From: Chitinophaga sp. LS1
Lineage (GTDB): Bacteria > Bacteroidota > Bacteroidia > Chitinophagales > Chitinophagaceae
Reading direction: 5' to 3'
Length of the DNA: 64,000 nucleotides
Assembly: GCF_034274695.1 (NCBI RefSeq)
Contig: NZ_CP128362.1
Location: 4,590,501 to 4,654,500 of the forward strand
Below, piece by piece: positions 8,601-16,219 of the stretch (position 1 is the first letter of the stretch; each line of letters begins with the position of its first letter). The notes under the pieces were generated by a model that was not told the origin of the DNA, did no database searches, and saw only the letters and a program-made list of their open reading frames with translations. The position numbers and the translations under genes were made by a program.

Positions 8601-11497
8601 ATACATCTCTTGATGGGCTGGCACTCACACAAAATAATCTGAGAAACAGGGTAGCCTGGAGTGGATATTATAACGTTGCTTCAGATATAAGTAGTCGAAA
8701 ATTTGCGAATGGTACTTTTTACACCTATGATATTCATGGTAGCATAGATACTTTGTTGCAGTACTATAGGGAAGGTCCAATGTATCAATATTACAATAGG
8801 TTTAAAAAAGTAGTATATCAATATGACCTCATCAGCGGTAATGTCAACTTTGTAGCATATCAGCCTGGACAGAAGGATGCCTTTTATCATCATTACATTT
8901 ATGACGCAGAAAATCGTCTAATTAACGTTGAGACAAGTCATGATAGTATTTATTGGGAGAATGACGCTTATTATGAATACTATAAGCATGGTCCACTGGC
9001 TCGTGCAGTCATTGGGCAGCAGCAGGTACAGGGTATAGATTATGCTTACACATTACAAGGTTGGCTGAAAGGAGTAAATAGTACCGCCCTCACGCCATTA
9101 TTCGATATGGGAGGAGACGGTGCCAGTGGTAGTTTGGTAGCGAAAGATGTATTTGGATTCGGCTTACACTACTTTGGTAGTAGAGAATATACAACTATTA
9201 ATACCTCTGTTAAGCCTTTTGCGATAGCAGTTGGAAACAGCCCACTGTTTAATGGTAATATATCCGCTATCAGCCAAAACATAACAACGATTGGTACGCC
9301 GCTGGAATACACTTATTCTTATGACGTCCTCAACCGACTAACGGGAATGATAGCCAATAAGGGGTTGGATAGTTTAAACAATTCTTGGACTAATGCCTTC
9401 ACTGCGCTTACTGATTTTACAGAGTCGGTTACCTATGATGGAAATGGTAACATCCTCACTTACAATCGTAATGGTAACAAAACCTTTGCTGGTTCACCTT
9501 TAGGAATGGATAGTCTGACTTATCATTATCGTCCTGGTACAAACAAGCTTTCTTATGTGACGGACTTAGTAAGAGGCGCTAATTATGGAAATGATGTTGA
9601 TAATCAGTCTGTTGGTAATTACAAGTACGATAGTATTGGTAATATGGTTTCTGATGTCCGTGCCGGGGTGGATAGTATCAAGTGGAATGTATATGGTAAA
9701 ATAGCCAAAATATATAAGCATGATACTACTTCTATTGTCTATGCCTATGATGCAGCTGGAAACCGGATCAGCAAGTCAGTGATCAGCGAAACGCAAGATA
9801 CTGTCCAGACATTTTATGTACGTGACGCTACTGGAAATATACTGAGTACTTATACTTATCGGGATACATCAGTTAATAATGGTCATTTAAGTCAGATAGA
9901 AGCCAATTTGTATGGTTCCAACCGTTTAGGGATGACAACATTGACAACTAATGTACAGGATTCAACACCATCAGCGACAACTAGTCTCATTGGGTTAGGT
10001 TATGGGAAAAATATTACATTTACAAGAGGCAAGAAGTTCTTTGAGTTAACGAACCATCTGGGTAATGTCCTTGCAACTGTTTCAGACAAGAAAACGGGGG
10101 TGTCGCTCGATAATTCTACCATAGATTCTTACAATCCTGTTATTAACTCTGCGCAGGAATACTATCCTTTCGGTATGTTAATGCCTGGTAGAGGAGGTCA
10201 TTTAGGTGCAGGAAAGAACGTTGCAGGTAGTACCGTTATTATGGGGGGAGATACGATACCTCCAACACTGACAGTAACTCAGCGTACGAATAATACTCCC
10301 GGAACTTATATGGCTACGCAGACAATAAGTTTTGAAGGAGAGTTTGCAAGTGGAATAGCAGATGAGTTTACTACGTTGTTTGTAGATCAGACGAATGCCG
10401 ATCCTGGGACTGAGGCTGGAATAAGTTATGGTATAACTGCTAAGGGATATAGGTATGGATTTAACGGGAAGGAAAATGATAATGAGGTGAAGGGGGAAGG
10501 GAATGAACTGGATTATGGGATGCGAGTGTATGATTCGAGAGTAAGTAAATTTTTAAGTGTTGATCCATTGACAATGAAATTCCCGCACTATACACCATAT
10601 CAGTTTTCTGGGAATACTCCAATTCAAGCTGTTGATTTGGATGGAAGAGAAGATATCCATTATATATTTATCTGGTTAAAGGCAGCGTCAGGAAAAGAAA
10701 CAGTATTAAAGGTTTTTGGATGGACAGAAGGAGAAGCAACAGGAAAGGTTGATAAACAAGGCAGATTAGAATATGATCGTCCTTATAGGATAATTGGACA
10801 TTACCCATCAAAAGCTTTTGGGCAAACCATTTTTGTAAATGCGGAGTATAAATCAGAAGCTGATTTTAGCCATGCAAAGGCATCAGATTTTTATTCCTCA
10901 GCCATTGTAGAAGGTTCCGGAAAAGCAGCGGAAGTCGCTAATGATTTTGGCTTTGCTTTAAGTATGGGATATTTGGGGGCAGGCCTTGGAAATCTATCTA
11001 AACAGCTGATAACAGAATATGTTGAGGCTAAAACAGCACAATATTCTGGCTATCTTGCAGAAAAGGCTTATTTAAATGAACTGGTAGAGGAAAATATTAG
11101 AGGAACATCAAAGACTGTCAGTGAAAGATTTAATGTTGCAAAGCTTGCATTTGAGCCGGCTTCAAATACAGTAGGACATACAGTTCCATTTGCACAAATG
11201 ACAGCAGCGGAGAAAGAAGCTTTTCAACATAGCTATAACAGACATGAGAAAGAATTACTTCTTCCGGTTTGGAAAGGATCTATGCTTAAAGCATCCGAAA
11301 ACCAGGTATTTTTTAATGATGCAGTTAGCAATATCCGGGCTGCCGGGCTCGAGCAAGGAGGATTTTTTAGATCGAGAGAATTACTAGATAACGTTAAAAT
11401 TGATGTTAATAGAACGGAACCCGTTATTAATGGGGTAAAATATTTCTATTATGAAACATTAGACGGTGAATTTATTAGTGCGGGTAGAATGCCATAG
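5690..11497 (+). CDS. Large RHS-repeat polymorphic toxin
   Basis: A 1935-residue protein. Residues ~1-770 form a cysteine-containing region (CLPSCQACF, CNALCDS, DDCQCTK, CYTGDICIGCK) as in long Bacteroidota RHS proteins. YD/RHS repeats follow from ~820 (YYYDQAGNLTRTIPP, NYWYDKLGRLVVS, TYDGNGNILTYNRNG, YAYDAAGNRISKS, LTNHLGNVLATVSD). The core ends with YRYGFNGKENDNEVKG, YGMRVYDSRVSKFLSVDP and AVDLDGRED near residue 1652. The remaining ~280 residues are the variable toxin, which contains AEKEAFQHSYNRHEKELLLPVW and ends FISAGRMP; its family is not recognised. No signal peptide is present and the only start is a TTG without a good ribosome site, so the gene probably lost its 5' end. A separate fragment of RHS N-terminal type lies at 36190. 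Confidence 0.85.
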   Translation: MNTPSVKMPDCNGVIVDYPVRYDLYITITDDANNQRLPGKKAYERVFRNYTAGTDPTANSTVQNIDVTDSLALTSGSYLITKRLVVNSDALAYYRDNIYMAKSLCKTLDDFINDQRALQPTTDCLPSCQACFVSIGSWDNFRANYMSIGQIQDTAASRGVAWTAYEAAIDACNALCDSTAQTTNVLKQMLLDVTAPSGQYAVPEKSENIYSIFYSDSDVKLPPYQDTLIVYLDENGKKDTVYDEQTGAWVIPQKLTATQFGSKFKASWANALLKYHPEYCKYLTYIKYKASYDWDDKFSKIDTYADAVAAGYLNPLGDSTYGNFTIVTANVDPIKYTSIKDGLNSRMQNYMKSNPAGVSMYTMAMVRVKCPSNGTCYQTSIYPTTAFGLLTCTADQDMAWRAFRESYKTEKHNLIDAVIDAASCSGTPKISSATLIDSGFQPVFYVADKAVSEQGPSYLNQSQGSDSVRVSMDSSYAQNCRAYIADWYSKLIGCIDSVTLTNVILPRLVEVCKQGSDISHPFGSSTVAPGSTYTYKSFQAVLDAYYAGKNLQAYTCNAYQITSPAPYDQQPAYYDITLYSKPDDCQCTKLNALKSEYTAKGTSLTFAAYLTATRGIHMTQANLDSLLSSCNGNSTCVSLTSPITIPPALQCYTGDICIGCKVIDTLYNSYISKYPGNAPVRETTDSVQMKKNQLFENYMNVRLGFNKHYWEYMDFRTNQCQISDTTGGTIIARVSNVSDPVADTILLCGKSVTIFTTVKDTINNCSDSAFLVYSQGYDLYNNYKDVLKNNFDKIYRDTAIAGGLRELFTLGYGTSEYQYTLYYYDQAGNLTRTIPPAGVVIDRSATWKANLAAARRAGTRFVPAHQMATEYRSNTLNQIASKKTPDDSITNYWYDKLGRLVVSQNVKQSLAKNYSYTNFDVLGRPIEVGELTSATAMTSTISRSEQSLASWLNAAAATRTQITSTNYDTAYTSLDGLALTQNNLRNRVAWSGYYNVASDISSRKFANGTFYTYDIHGSIDTLLQYYREGPMYQYYNRFKKVVYQYDLISGNVNFVAYQPGQKDAFYHHYIYDAENRLINVETSHDSIYWENDAYYEYYKHGPLARAVIGQQQVQGIDYAYTLQGWLKGVNSTALTPLFDMGGDGASGSLVAKDVFGFGLHYFGSREYTTINTSVKPFAIAVGNSPLFNGNISAISQNITTIGTPLEYTYSYDVLNRLTGMIANKGLDSLNNSWTNAFTALTDFTESVTYDGNGNILTYNRNGNKTFAGSPLGMDSLTYHYRPGTNKLSYVTDLVRGANYGNDVDNQSVGNYKYDSIGNMVSDVRAGVDSIKWNVYGKIAKIYKHDTTSIVYAYDAAGNRISKSVISETQDTVQTFYVRDATGNILSTYTYRDTSVNNGHLSQIEANLYGSNRLGMTTLTTNVQDSTPSATTSLIGLGYGKNITFTRGKKFFELTNHLGNVLATVSDKKTGVSLDNSTIDSYNPVINSAQEYYPFGMLMPGRGGHLGAGKNVAGSTVIMGGDTIPPTLTVTQRTNNTPGTYMATQTISFEGEFASGIADEFTTLFVDQTNADPGTEAGISYGITAKGYRYGFNGKENDNEVKGEGNELDYGMRVYDSRVSKFLSVDPLTMKFPHYTPYQFSGNTPIQAVDLDGREDIHYIFIWLKAASGKETVLKVFGWTEGEATGKVDKQGRLEYDRPYRIIGHYPSKAFGQTIFVNAEYKSEADFSHAKASDFYSSAIVEGSGKAAEVANDFGFALSMGYLGAGLGNLSKQLITEYVEAKTAQYSGYLAEKAYLNELVEENIRGTSKTVSERFNVAKLAFEPASNTVGHTVPFAQMTAAEKEAFQHSYNRHEKELLLPVWKGSMLKASENQVFFNDAVSNIRAAGLEQGGFFRSRELLDNVKIDVNRTEPVINGVKYFYYETLDGEFISAGRMP

Positions 11498-11502
11498 TTA
11501 AA

Positions 11503-11979
11503 TTGAAATTATATTTTATGCCACAATATATAGACTCTTATTATTTAGTTGACAACAGATCTTCCGAGGTGGTTTATGATCTATTTACAAACTATGGTTT
11601 TATAAAAGAAGAATTGGCAGGAGAATATATTATTCCTCAATATTCTTCAGAACCAACTATTATATTTTATTCGGATGTTGATTTACTTAATTATTGTGAT
11701 GAAAACTTGGATTGTGATTATTTGATATATTGGGGGAATGAGGTGGAAAATTCAATAATTAGGCAAATTACATTACGATATACAAATGATGGGAAAATGA
11801 TTTTTGGAATATCAATTGTTGGGAGAGAGGTTGATTCTGACATAAGCATAGCAATATTTAAGGATGTAAAAAACTATCTAAATGCCCGAATAGGCTGCAT
11901 TACCGGTGAGGCACCTCCTCCATCAAATTCAATTGAATTCATTGAATTTTGTAATAAAAGATATGTCCCTGCTGGATGA
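11503..11979 (+). CDS. Cognate immunity-type protein of the large RHS toxin
   Basis: The frame starts 5 bp after the RHS stop, with TTG at 11503 or, more conventionally, ATG at 11518 (MPQYIDSYYLVD). About 155 residues, acidic and soluble. Its position directly behind the only near-complete RHS gene makes it the expected cognate immunity protein. The family is not recognised. Confidence 0.6.
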   Translation: MKLYFMPQYIDSYYLVDNRSSEVVYDLFTNYGFIKEELAGEYIIPQYSSEPTIIFYSDVDLLNYCDENLDCDYLIYWGNEVENSIIRQITLRYTNDGKMIFGISIVGREVDSDISIAIFKDVKNYLNARIGCITGEAPPPSNSIEFIEFCNKRYVPAG

Positions 11980-12063
11980 TCTCTCTTCAACCGAATTTCA
12001 GAAGCGATGATATGATCAGGAATTTAGAAGTCCATCCTCATAGCTCTATAAGAATTCTTATGC

Positions 12064-12499
12064 TATGATAGGAACAGTACATGTCGATGATAATGGGTCA
12101 CATAACTATTATAGTAGATACCAGACTATGTTATTATCTGGATTGAAAGAATATAATCTGGATTTGACCGGACGATGGGGTTTAATAGGGCATGGAGTAA
12201 CTATTATATTAGGAGGCACTGTTGCAGGGTGGTACAAGTGAATCCTTGCTGATTGGTTTGCGTGGCCACCGGATGACAGCAGAAGATATTACCAAACATG
12301 TAAAACGTAGTCATGAAGGCGTGTTTGGCAGTCGTATAGTAGATCCGTAAGTGGAGGATATTATATTGGTATGCAATATTCCTGGTCCTCATATCCAAAA
12401 AATCAAAAAACTGCTACTGGTTTTGGTTTAGTCTCTCCCGGCGGAGGAGTTGGGGGAAGTAATAATAAATATAAATTTGATACACATTTAAGTTGGTAA
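12064..12499 (+). pseudogene. Toxin-tail remnant
   Basis: Open pieces in different frames follow one another: VHVDDNGSHNYYSRYQTMLL, GRWGLIGHGVTIILGGTVAG, and finally GYYIGMQYSWSSYP...GFGLVSPGGGVGG...FDTHLSW with a stop 3 bp before the next gene. The order of hydrophobic, glycine-rich and aromatic tail segments fits the end of an RHS effector. Frameshifts near 12240 and 12350 inactivate it. Confidence 0.5.
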
Positions 12500-12502
12500 T
12501 CT

Positions 12503-12844
12503 ATGAAAGAATGGTCAATAATTCCCTTAAAATGGAATGATATTTTTATTCTTATCTTATTCGCGACAAGTTGTTTATTGGCTGGCTGGATTTTAACAAT
12601 GATCCATATTTTAAAGGTAAAACCTGAAAAACTAATTCTTTATAGAAAGATTAGGGTAGTAAGGTATTTTGTTAATTCCGAAATTGCGCGTGCGGCTAGA
12701 GATAAAGAATATATAATAAGAGGAAGTGGAGCTGGAATAGTCCTTTTATTTATTGGGATAATTGCGATAATTGCGATAATTGCGATGATTTGCTGTTTAA
12801 ACAGTTTGCTTGTACATTTAAATGACATCTTTAGATTAAAATAG
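12503..12844 (+). CDS. Small membrane protein in the immunity position
   Basis: 113 residues with two clear membrane helices, IFILILFATSCLLAGWIL and a C-terminal one built from repeated IIA units, separated by a basic segment. It starts 3 bp after the eroded toxin tail. The second helix is encoded by a 9-bp tandem repeat (ATTGCGATA, about three copies at 12760-12787). An immunity role against a membrane-active toxin is inferred from position. Confidence 0.55.
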   Translation: MKEWSIIPLKWNDIFILILFATSCLLAGWILTMIHILKVKPEKLILYRKIRVVRYFVNSEIARAARDKEYIIRGSGAGIVLLFIGIIAIIAIIAMICCLNSLLVHLNDIFRLK

Positions 12845-12930
12845 CTGCTTCTGAAAGTCTAAATAAGTATTTAGAAAAGAGTGTAAGGATCGGATGATGA
12901 ATGGTAAATTTAGTTAACCGATTTAACCTG

Positions 12931-12967
12931 TAAAGCGCCTCTCCACCGGGGGGGCGCTTATTTTTTT
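12931..12967 (+). terminator. Rho-independent terminator
   Basis: Same hairpin as at 2708 (AAGCGCC / GGCGCTT with a G-rich loop) followed by seven T. It would end transcription of the preceding immunity gene. Confidence 0.75.
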
Positions 12968-13129
12968 GTGTTAGGCATGTCTGTCAGCTCTATGGTGGAA
13001 GTCCCAAACACGGTTTACAGTAGGAAGTGTTAGTCCATGGCACGGGTGTCCACCGTGAGGTGGAATCTGAAAGAAGCCGGCGGCAAAAGTTCGAACCTAC
13101 AAACAGAAACTGGATATAAGGAGGGGTAT
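12968..13129 (+). ncRNA. 5' fragment of a group II-like intron, copy 2
   Basis: Same intron-like sequence as 2743-2904, starting GTGTTAGG directly after the terminator T-run and stopping at the same base (GGGGTAT). The common break point suggests that a truncated intron spread by duplication, not two separate truncations. Confidence 0.5.
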
Positions 13130-13133
13130 TGAG

Positions 13134-13477
13134 GTGGCAAATCAAATCCATGAATATATGGGCTTTTTGAAATTTATTGATAAAATAAACCATGGACGTC
13201 CGGGAAAAATTTTTCCTGTAGTAGTTATAGTATTATTGGGTGCTATAGCTTATTATTATGTGCAGCAGGACAGAAAACGGTTATTTAATAATAAAATATT
13301 TACGACAGGTGAAATTTACGACTACACAATGGTTGCCAGGTCGTCAGCACCAATTTTATTTGTCGCTTTTATGTTGGTGGGGTAAAATATAGTTTTTCAC
13401 AGGTTGTACGTGAGGTAAAATATTTATTTCTAACTTTTCAAAGTTACCATTTTGATTGCGAAGCCTGGATTGAGTGA
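13134..13477 (+). pseudogene. Frameshifted membrane immunity-type gene
   Basis: The frame opens with GTG (MANQIHEYMGFLKFID), has one membrane helix (IFPVVVIVLLGAIAYYYV) and then the segment FTTGEIYDYTMVARSSAPILF. It stops at 13385, but a +1 shift restores YVGGVKYSFSQVVREVKYLF and a stop at 13477. A YxF...GGxxY layout also appears in the ORF at 17800. It is a broken gene of that small membrane-protein type. Confidence 0.55.
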
Positions 13478-13499
13478 AAACCCTCCCCGTTGCTCTTTG

Positions 13500-14034
13500 G
13501 TCAACGGAGGCAGATATAAGCCAATTTATATGGTTCCAGTCGCTAACTCATCCAGAATCAGATCCTACTAAAGGTTCGAATTAAGGGAGAGGTGAGTAAA
13601 GATGAGTGTTTACTTCGAAGGTACAGAGGGGGAAATTTTATCGGATAATGGTAATGGCGTGGTTATAATCCAACCAGCATTTTAGCTAGCGCATTATTCA
13701 AACATCCTTTCACCGCAGGATTGTGGGTTCAGCACTTCAAACGGATTTGTCAGATAAACCGTTTAAAAATTCGGCGTTCTTCGGCGAAAAGAAATGGATT
13801 ATAGTCGCATTGGAAACGACTGTTGGTACTGCAATTAATATGGTTGCCGGAGACGGGATAAACAAGCTTAAAGCCCGTTGGGGTGCTGCAGGTGCGACTT
13901 TTACAAATTATTACATTGCAAATAACATTTTAGGTACGGCATTAACGATATATAATAATTCACAACAACTACCAGAGAAAAAAGAAGAAAATGGTAGTAA
14001 TTATTTAGAGCGGGTAGAACAATATGACTTCTGA
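13500..14034 (+). pseudogene. Degenerate RHS pre-toxin/toxin region
   Basis: Successive frames give a plausible single protein: QFIWFQSLTHPESDPTKG, VYFEGTEGEILSDNGN, RGYNPTSILASALFKHPFTA, then TDLSDKPFKNSAFFGEKKW, GTAINMVAGDGINKLKARW and TNYYIANNILGTALTIYNN, ending at 14034. At least three frameshifts separate them. A 103-residue ORF from a GTG at 13723 covers only the last part. It precedes the immunity-type gene at 14118. Confidence 0.5.
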
Positions 14035-14117
14035 TGTTAGCGCTGGAGTAGGATAATGGTGAAAATATTTTATTGCTGGTCAGGAGACCCTTTTTAAAGT
14101 AATCAAAAAATTAATTA

Positions 14118-14579
14118 ATGGAGAATACTTTTTATAAATGGGTTATAGAGTCTAAAACGGCTATAACCCATCTTCAATGCACAAAGCTCAGATTTCTGAA
14201 ATATGAAGATTTGACTTATGAGAACTATCTCGTGAATGCAATGGAAGGTGTTAGGCATACATATGAACGTAAGCAAATATACGATTGGTACTGTTTTGCT
14301 TCAGGTGAACGTGACTTAACAATACAAGATTTTAAAGAACATTTTTTAGCTGGAATTAATCAGGAAGAGCATTTGTTATTGTTTACTGATGAAGGTCATA
14401 GTAAGAAGTGGCTCTTTATCATCTTAGTGAAGGAATTTGATATTTTTGCTTCATGGTATGAAGACTATTTTAATCGTGAATTTTATGAGTTCTCTGAATA
14501 TGTCTTGATTTTCTCCCATTTAGATAAAGTTATATTTAATGACGATGAGGGAGGAATAAATGAATTTGTAGTTTTATAG
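14118..14579 (+). CDS. Immunity-type protein, 153 residues
   Basis: A complete ORF beginning MENTFYKWVIESKTAITH, acidic and rich in aromatic residues, with no signal peptide or membrane helix. It follows the degenerate toxin at 13500-14034 by about 80 bp. The family is not recognised and the immunity role is inferred from position. Confidence 0.55.
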   Translation: MENTFYKWVIESKTAITHLQCTKLRFLKYEDLTYENYLVNAMEGVRHTYERKQIYDWYCFASGERDLTIQDFKEHFLAGINQEEHLLLFTDEGHSKKWLFIILVKEFDIFASWYEDYFNREFYEFSEYVLIFSHLDKVIFNDDEGGINEFVVL

Positions 14580-14663
14580 CTTGGCAAGTATGAATTGTCT
14601 GATTTGTATAAATATTAGTGGTGGCCAAATTGGTCGGCCCACTACTATTTATTTAGAGATTAA

Positions 14664-14996
14664 GTAAAAGAAAATCTTATTACAAATTACTGGTATGACA
14701 AGTTAGGTAGGGCGGTTGTGAGTACAACAGCGATGACTAGTACAATTAGCCAAAGTGAGCAAAGTTTAGCAGGTTGGTATGTACAAGGAACAAGAATTAG
14801 GGTATTATCATGTAGATCAGGAATGTTATCTAATGGAAGCGCTTATGAATTGTCGAAGTTGGCTAATGCTCAAGTTCTTGCGCAGTCATTTGATGTATTA
14901 GTTATGCCGCCAGGAAGTTTTATGGTTAATCATGGACAATTCTACATTTGGCCTAATGATTTTGGGATACGAAAAATGATTTTATTTGGAAAATAA
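14664..14996 (+). CDS. Short RHS-toxin chimera with C80-like cysteine-protease motif
   Basis: The frame opens after a stop at 14661 with VKENLITNYWYDKLGRAVVS, the RHS core sequence also found near 8360 in the large gene. It jumps to AMTSTISQSEQSLAGW, which lies 120-160 bp further on there, so an internal segment is deleted. The toxin tail follows: IRVLSCRSGMLSNGSAYELS, KLANAQVLAQSFDVLVMPPG. A V.L.SC.SG...A..LA...V...P layout recalls C80/MARTX-type cysteine peptidase domains, with Cys in LSCRSG as the candidate nucleophile. The rest of the core is missing, so this is a remnant or a recombination donor. It overlaps the next gene. Confidence 0.55.
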   Translation, partial: VKENLITNYWYDKLGRAVVSTTAMTSTISQSEQSLAGWYVQGTRIRVLSCRSGMLSNGSAYELSKLANAQVLAQSFDVLVMPPGSFMVNHGQFYIWPNDFGIRKMILFGK

Positions 14997-15399
14997 AAGT
15001 TATATGGAAGTTCTGGGATTTTTGAAAGAATATGAAAATGGGCCTATAAAGGTGGGTATATCCATTAGGGATATAGAGCCAATAGCTAGTCCATTATTTG
15101 AAACGTATCAGTCAGAGACGATATGTTACTTAGAACGTGCTCCAATTTTATTGGCAATGACCAGATGGATATCGGATATTGATGGTAATAGCATAGGACC
15201 ATTGATAATACATACAGATGGGATTTGGATTTGGCCCAGCTATCTTGTTTATTATTTAAATAAAGGATATCAAACATTAATTTCAGATGATTTTATAAAT
15301 TATATGCGTGATTTGAGTTTTATACCAAATGAACTTACAAAAGAGAGAAGAAGAAATGTGGAGGAATTTTATATTAGTACATTTGATCCTCCCAAATAA
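14986..15399 (+). CDS. Immunity-type protein coupled to the C80-like toxin
   Basis: 137 residues (MENKSYMEVLGFLKEYENGP...), starting 11 bp inside the preceding toxin ORF. Soluble, with aromatic-rich IWIWPSYLVYYLNKGY in the middle. The overlap indicates translational coupling. A strong terminator follows, so this pair is a complete transcriptional unit end. The family is not recognised. Confidence 0.6.
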   Translation: MENKSYMEVLGFLKEYENGPIKVGISIRDIEPIASPLFETYQSETICYLERAPILLAMTRWISDIDGNSIGPLIIHTDGIWIWPSYLVYYLNKGYQTLISDDFINYMRDLSFIPNELTKERRRNVEEFYISTFDPPK

Positions 15400-15406
15400 A
15401 TGCTTT

Positions 15407-15451
15407 AAAAATTGCCTCTCTTCATTACATAAATGAAAGAGGCAATTTTTG
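15407..15451 (+). terminator. Rho-independent terminator
   Basis: AAAAATTGCCTCTCTTCAT pairs with ATGAAAGAGGCAATTTTT with one bulge, ending in five T. It follows the immunity stop by 8 bp. Confidence 0.8.
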
Positions 15452-15738
15452 TCACTCGCACTTTTAGAAAATGCTTGTTCTTTCAGATGACCGTGCGCTG
15501 ATTCAATAAGCAGGAGGATTTTTCCAATAATATGTGAAGCAAATTATAGGCAAATACAGCTGATTAAAAAGTTTAGACGCGCTTACTTTGCAATTTATCT
15601 GCTATGCATACGTATACCCAAAGACTCAACAATTGGTATCAGTGCCTTCGTTGTACAGGCCGATAGTACTTCTCTGGGACTAACTTTTAATACAGGTACG
15701 AATCTCTGCACCAGTACGAGCGTATTGAAAAGTGAAGG
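15452..15738. other. Stretch without an intact gene
   Basis: Only short open pieces are visible (for example TFNTGTNLCTSTSVLKSEGV on +). This may be eroded sequence upstream of the toxin tail at 15739, but I cannot support a gene. Confidence 0.35.
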
Positions 15739-15912
15739 AGTATTTATATTCAAAGGAACCTGCCTGAGGGTATTTCTGAAACTTCCAGGAGTATTGATAA
15801 ATTGGACAAAATTGCGACTTTTGTTAATACTGGAATTACGGTAAATGATATAGTTAACCAGGGGAAAAGAGTGCAGAAGGAGAATGAAGAAAAGCAGGCT
15901 AATGCAAATTAA
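15739..15912 (+). pseudogene. Toxin-tail remnant
   Basis: About 57 codons are open after a TGA, reading SIYIQRNLPEGISETSRSID, KLDKIATFVNTGITVNDIVN and a charged end (KRVQKENEEKQANAN). There is no start. It sits directly before a small membrane-protein gene, as a toxin end would. Confidence 0.45.
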
Positions 15913-15933
15913 CGGAACGATAATTAAAAATAT

Positions 15934-16128
15934 ATGATCATATTTCAAAAAAATGTTTCCTATTTTAATAGGTTATCCACATTGATGAGAGTTGTTGTTA
16001 TAATAGTCATATCCATGTCATTGCTATTTCGGGCAGTAACTTATAAAGAGCACGGATGGGTGGGTTATTGGTTTTACATTATTCCCATTATCATTTTTCT
16101 AAATTCCTATTTTACAATAGTCCGGTAA
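15934..16128 (+). CDS. Small membrane protein in the immunity position
   Basis: 64 residues with two membrane helices (VVVIIVISMSLLF and FYIIPIIIFLNSYF). It starts 21 bp after the toxin-tail remnant. It may be a complete small immunity protein or the first part of one. The family is not recognised. Confidence 0.45.
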   Translation: MIIFQKNVSYFNRLSTLMRVVVIIVISMSLLFRAVTYKEHGWVGYWFYIIPIIIFLNSYFTIVR

Positions 16129-16131
16129 GTT

Positions 16132-16156
16132 TTCCACAGCGATGCTGTGGAAAATA
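16132..16156 (+). terminator. Perfect hairpin, possible terminator
   Basis: TTTTCCACAGC, a GAT loop, then GCTGTGGAAAA form an 11-bp perfect stem just after the 64-residue ORF. No T-run follows on +. Confidence 0.45.
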
Positions 16157-16219
16157 GATGTAGATAAATAAAAGAGCTTTCCAGCTGATACCAAAATAAA
16201 AAAAAGGCAATGAGGAAGT

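Larger units (their letters stand above)
12872..13129 (+). repeat. Direct repeat, copy 2 (terminator plus intron fragment)
   Basis: Near-identical to 2646-2904, about 10 kb away in the same orientation. Here the repeat ends at GGGGTAT and continues into a small membrane-protein gene instead of RHS sequence, so the two copies share their left part and differ at the right junction. Confidence 0.8.
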
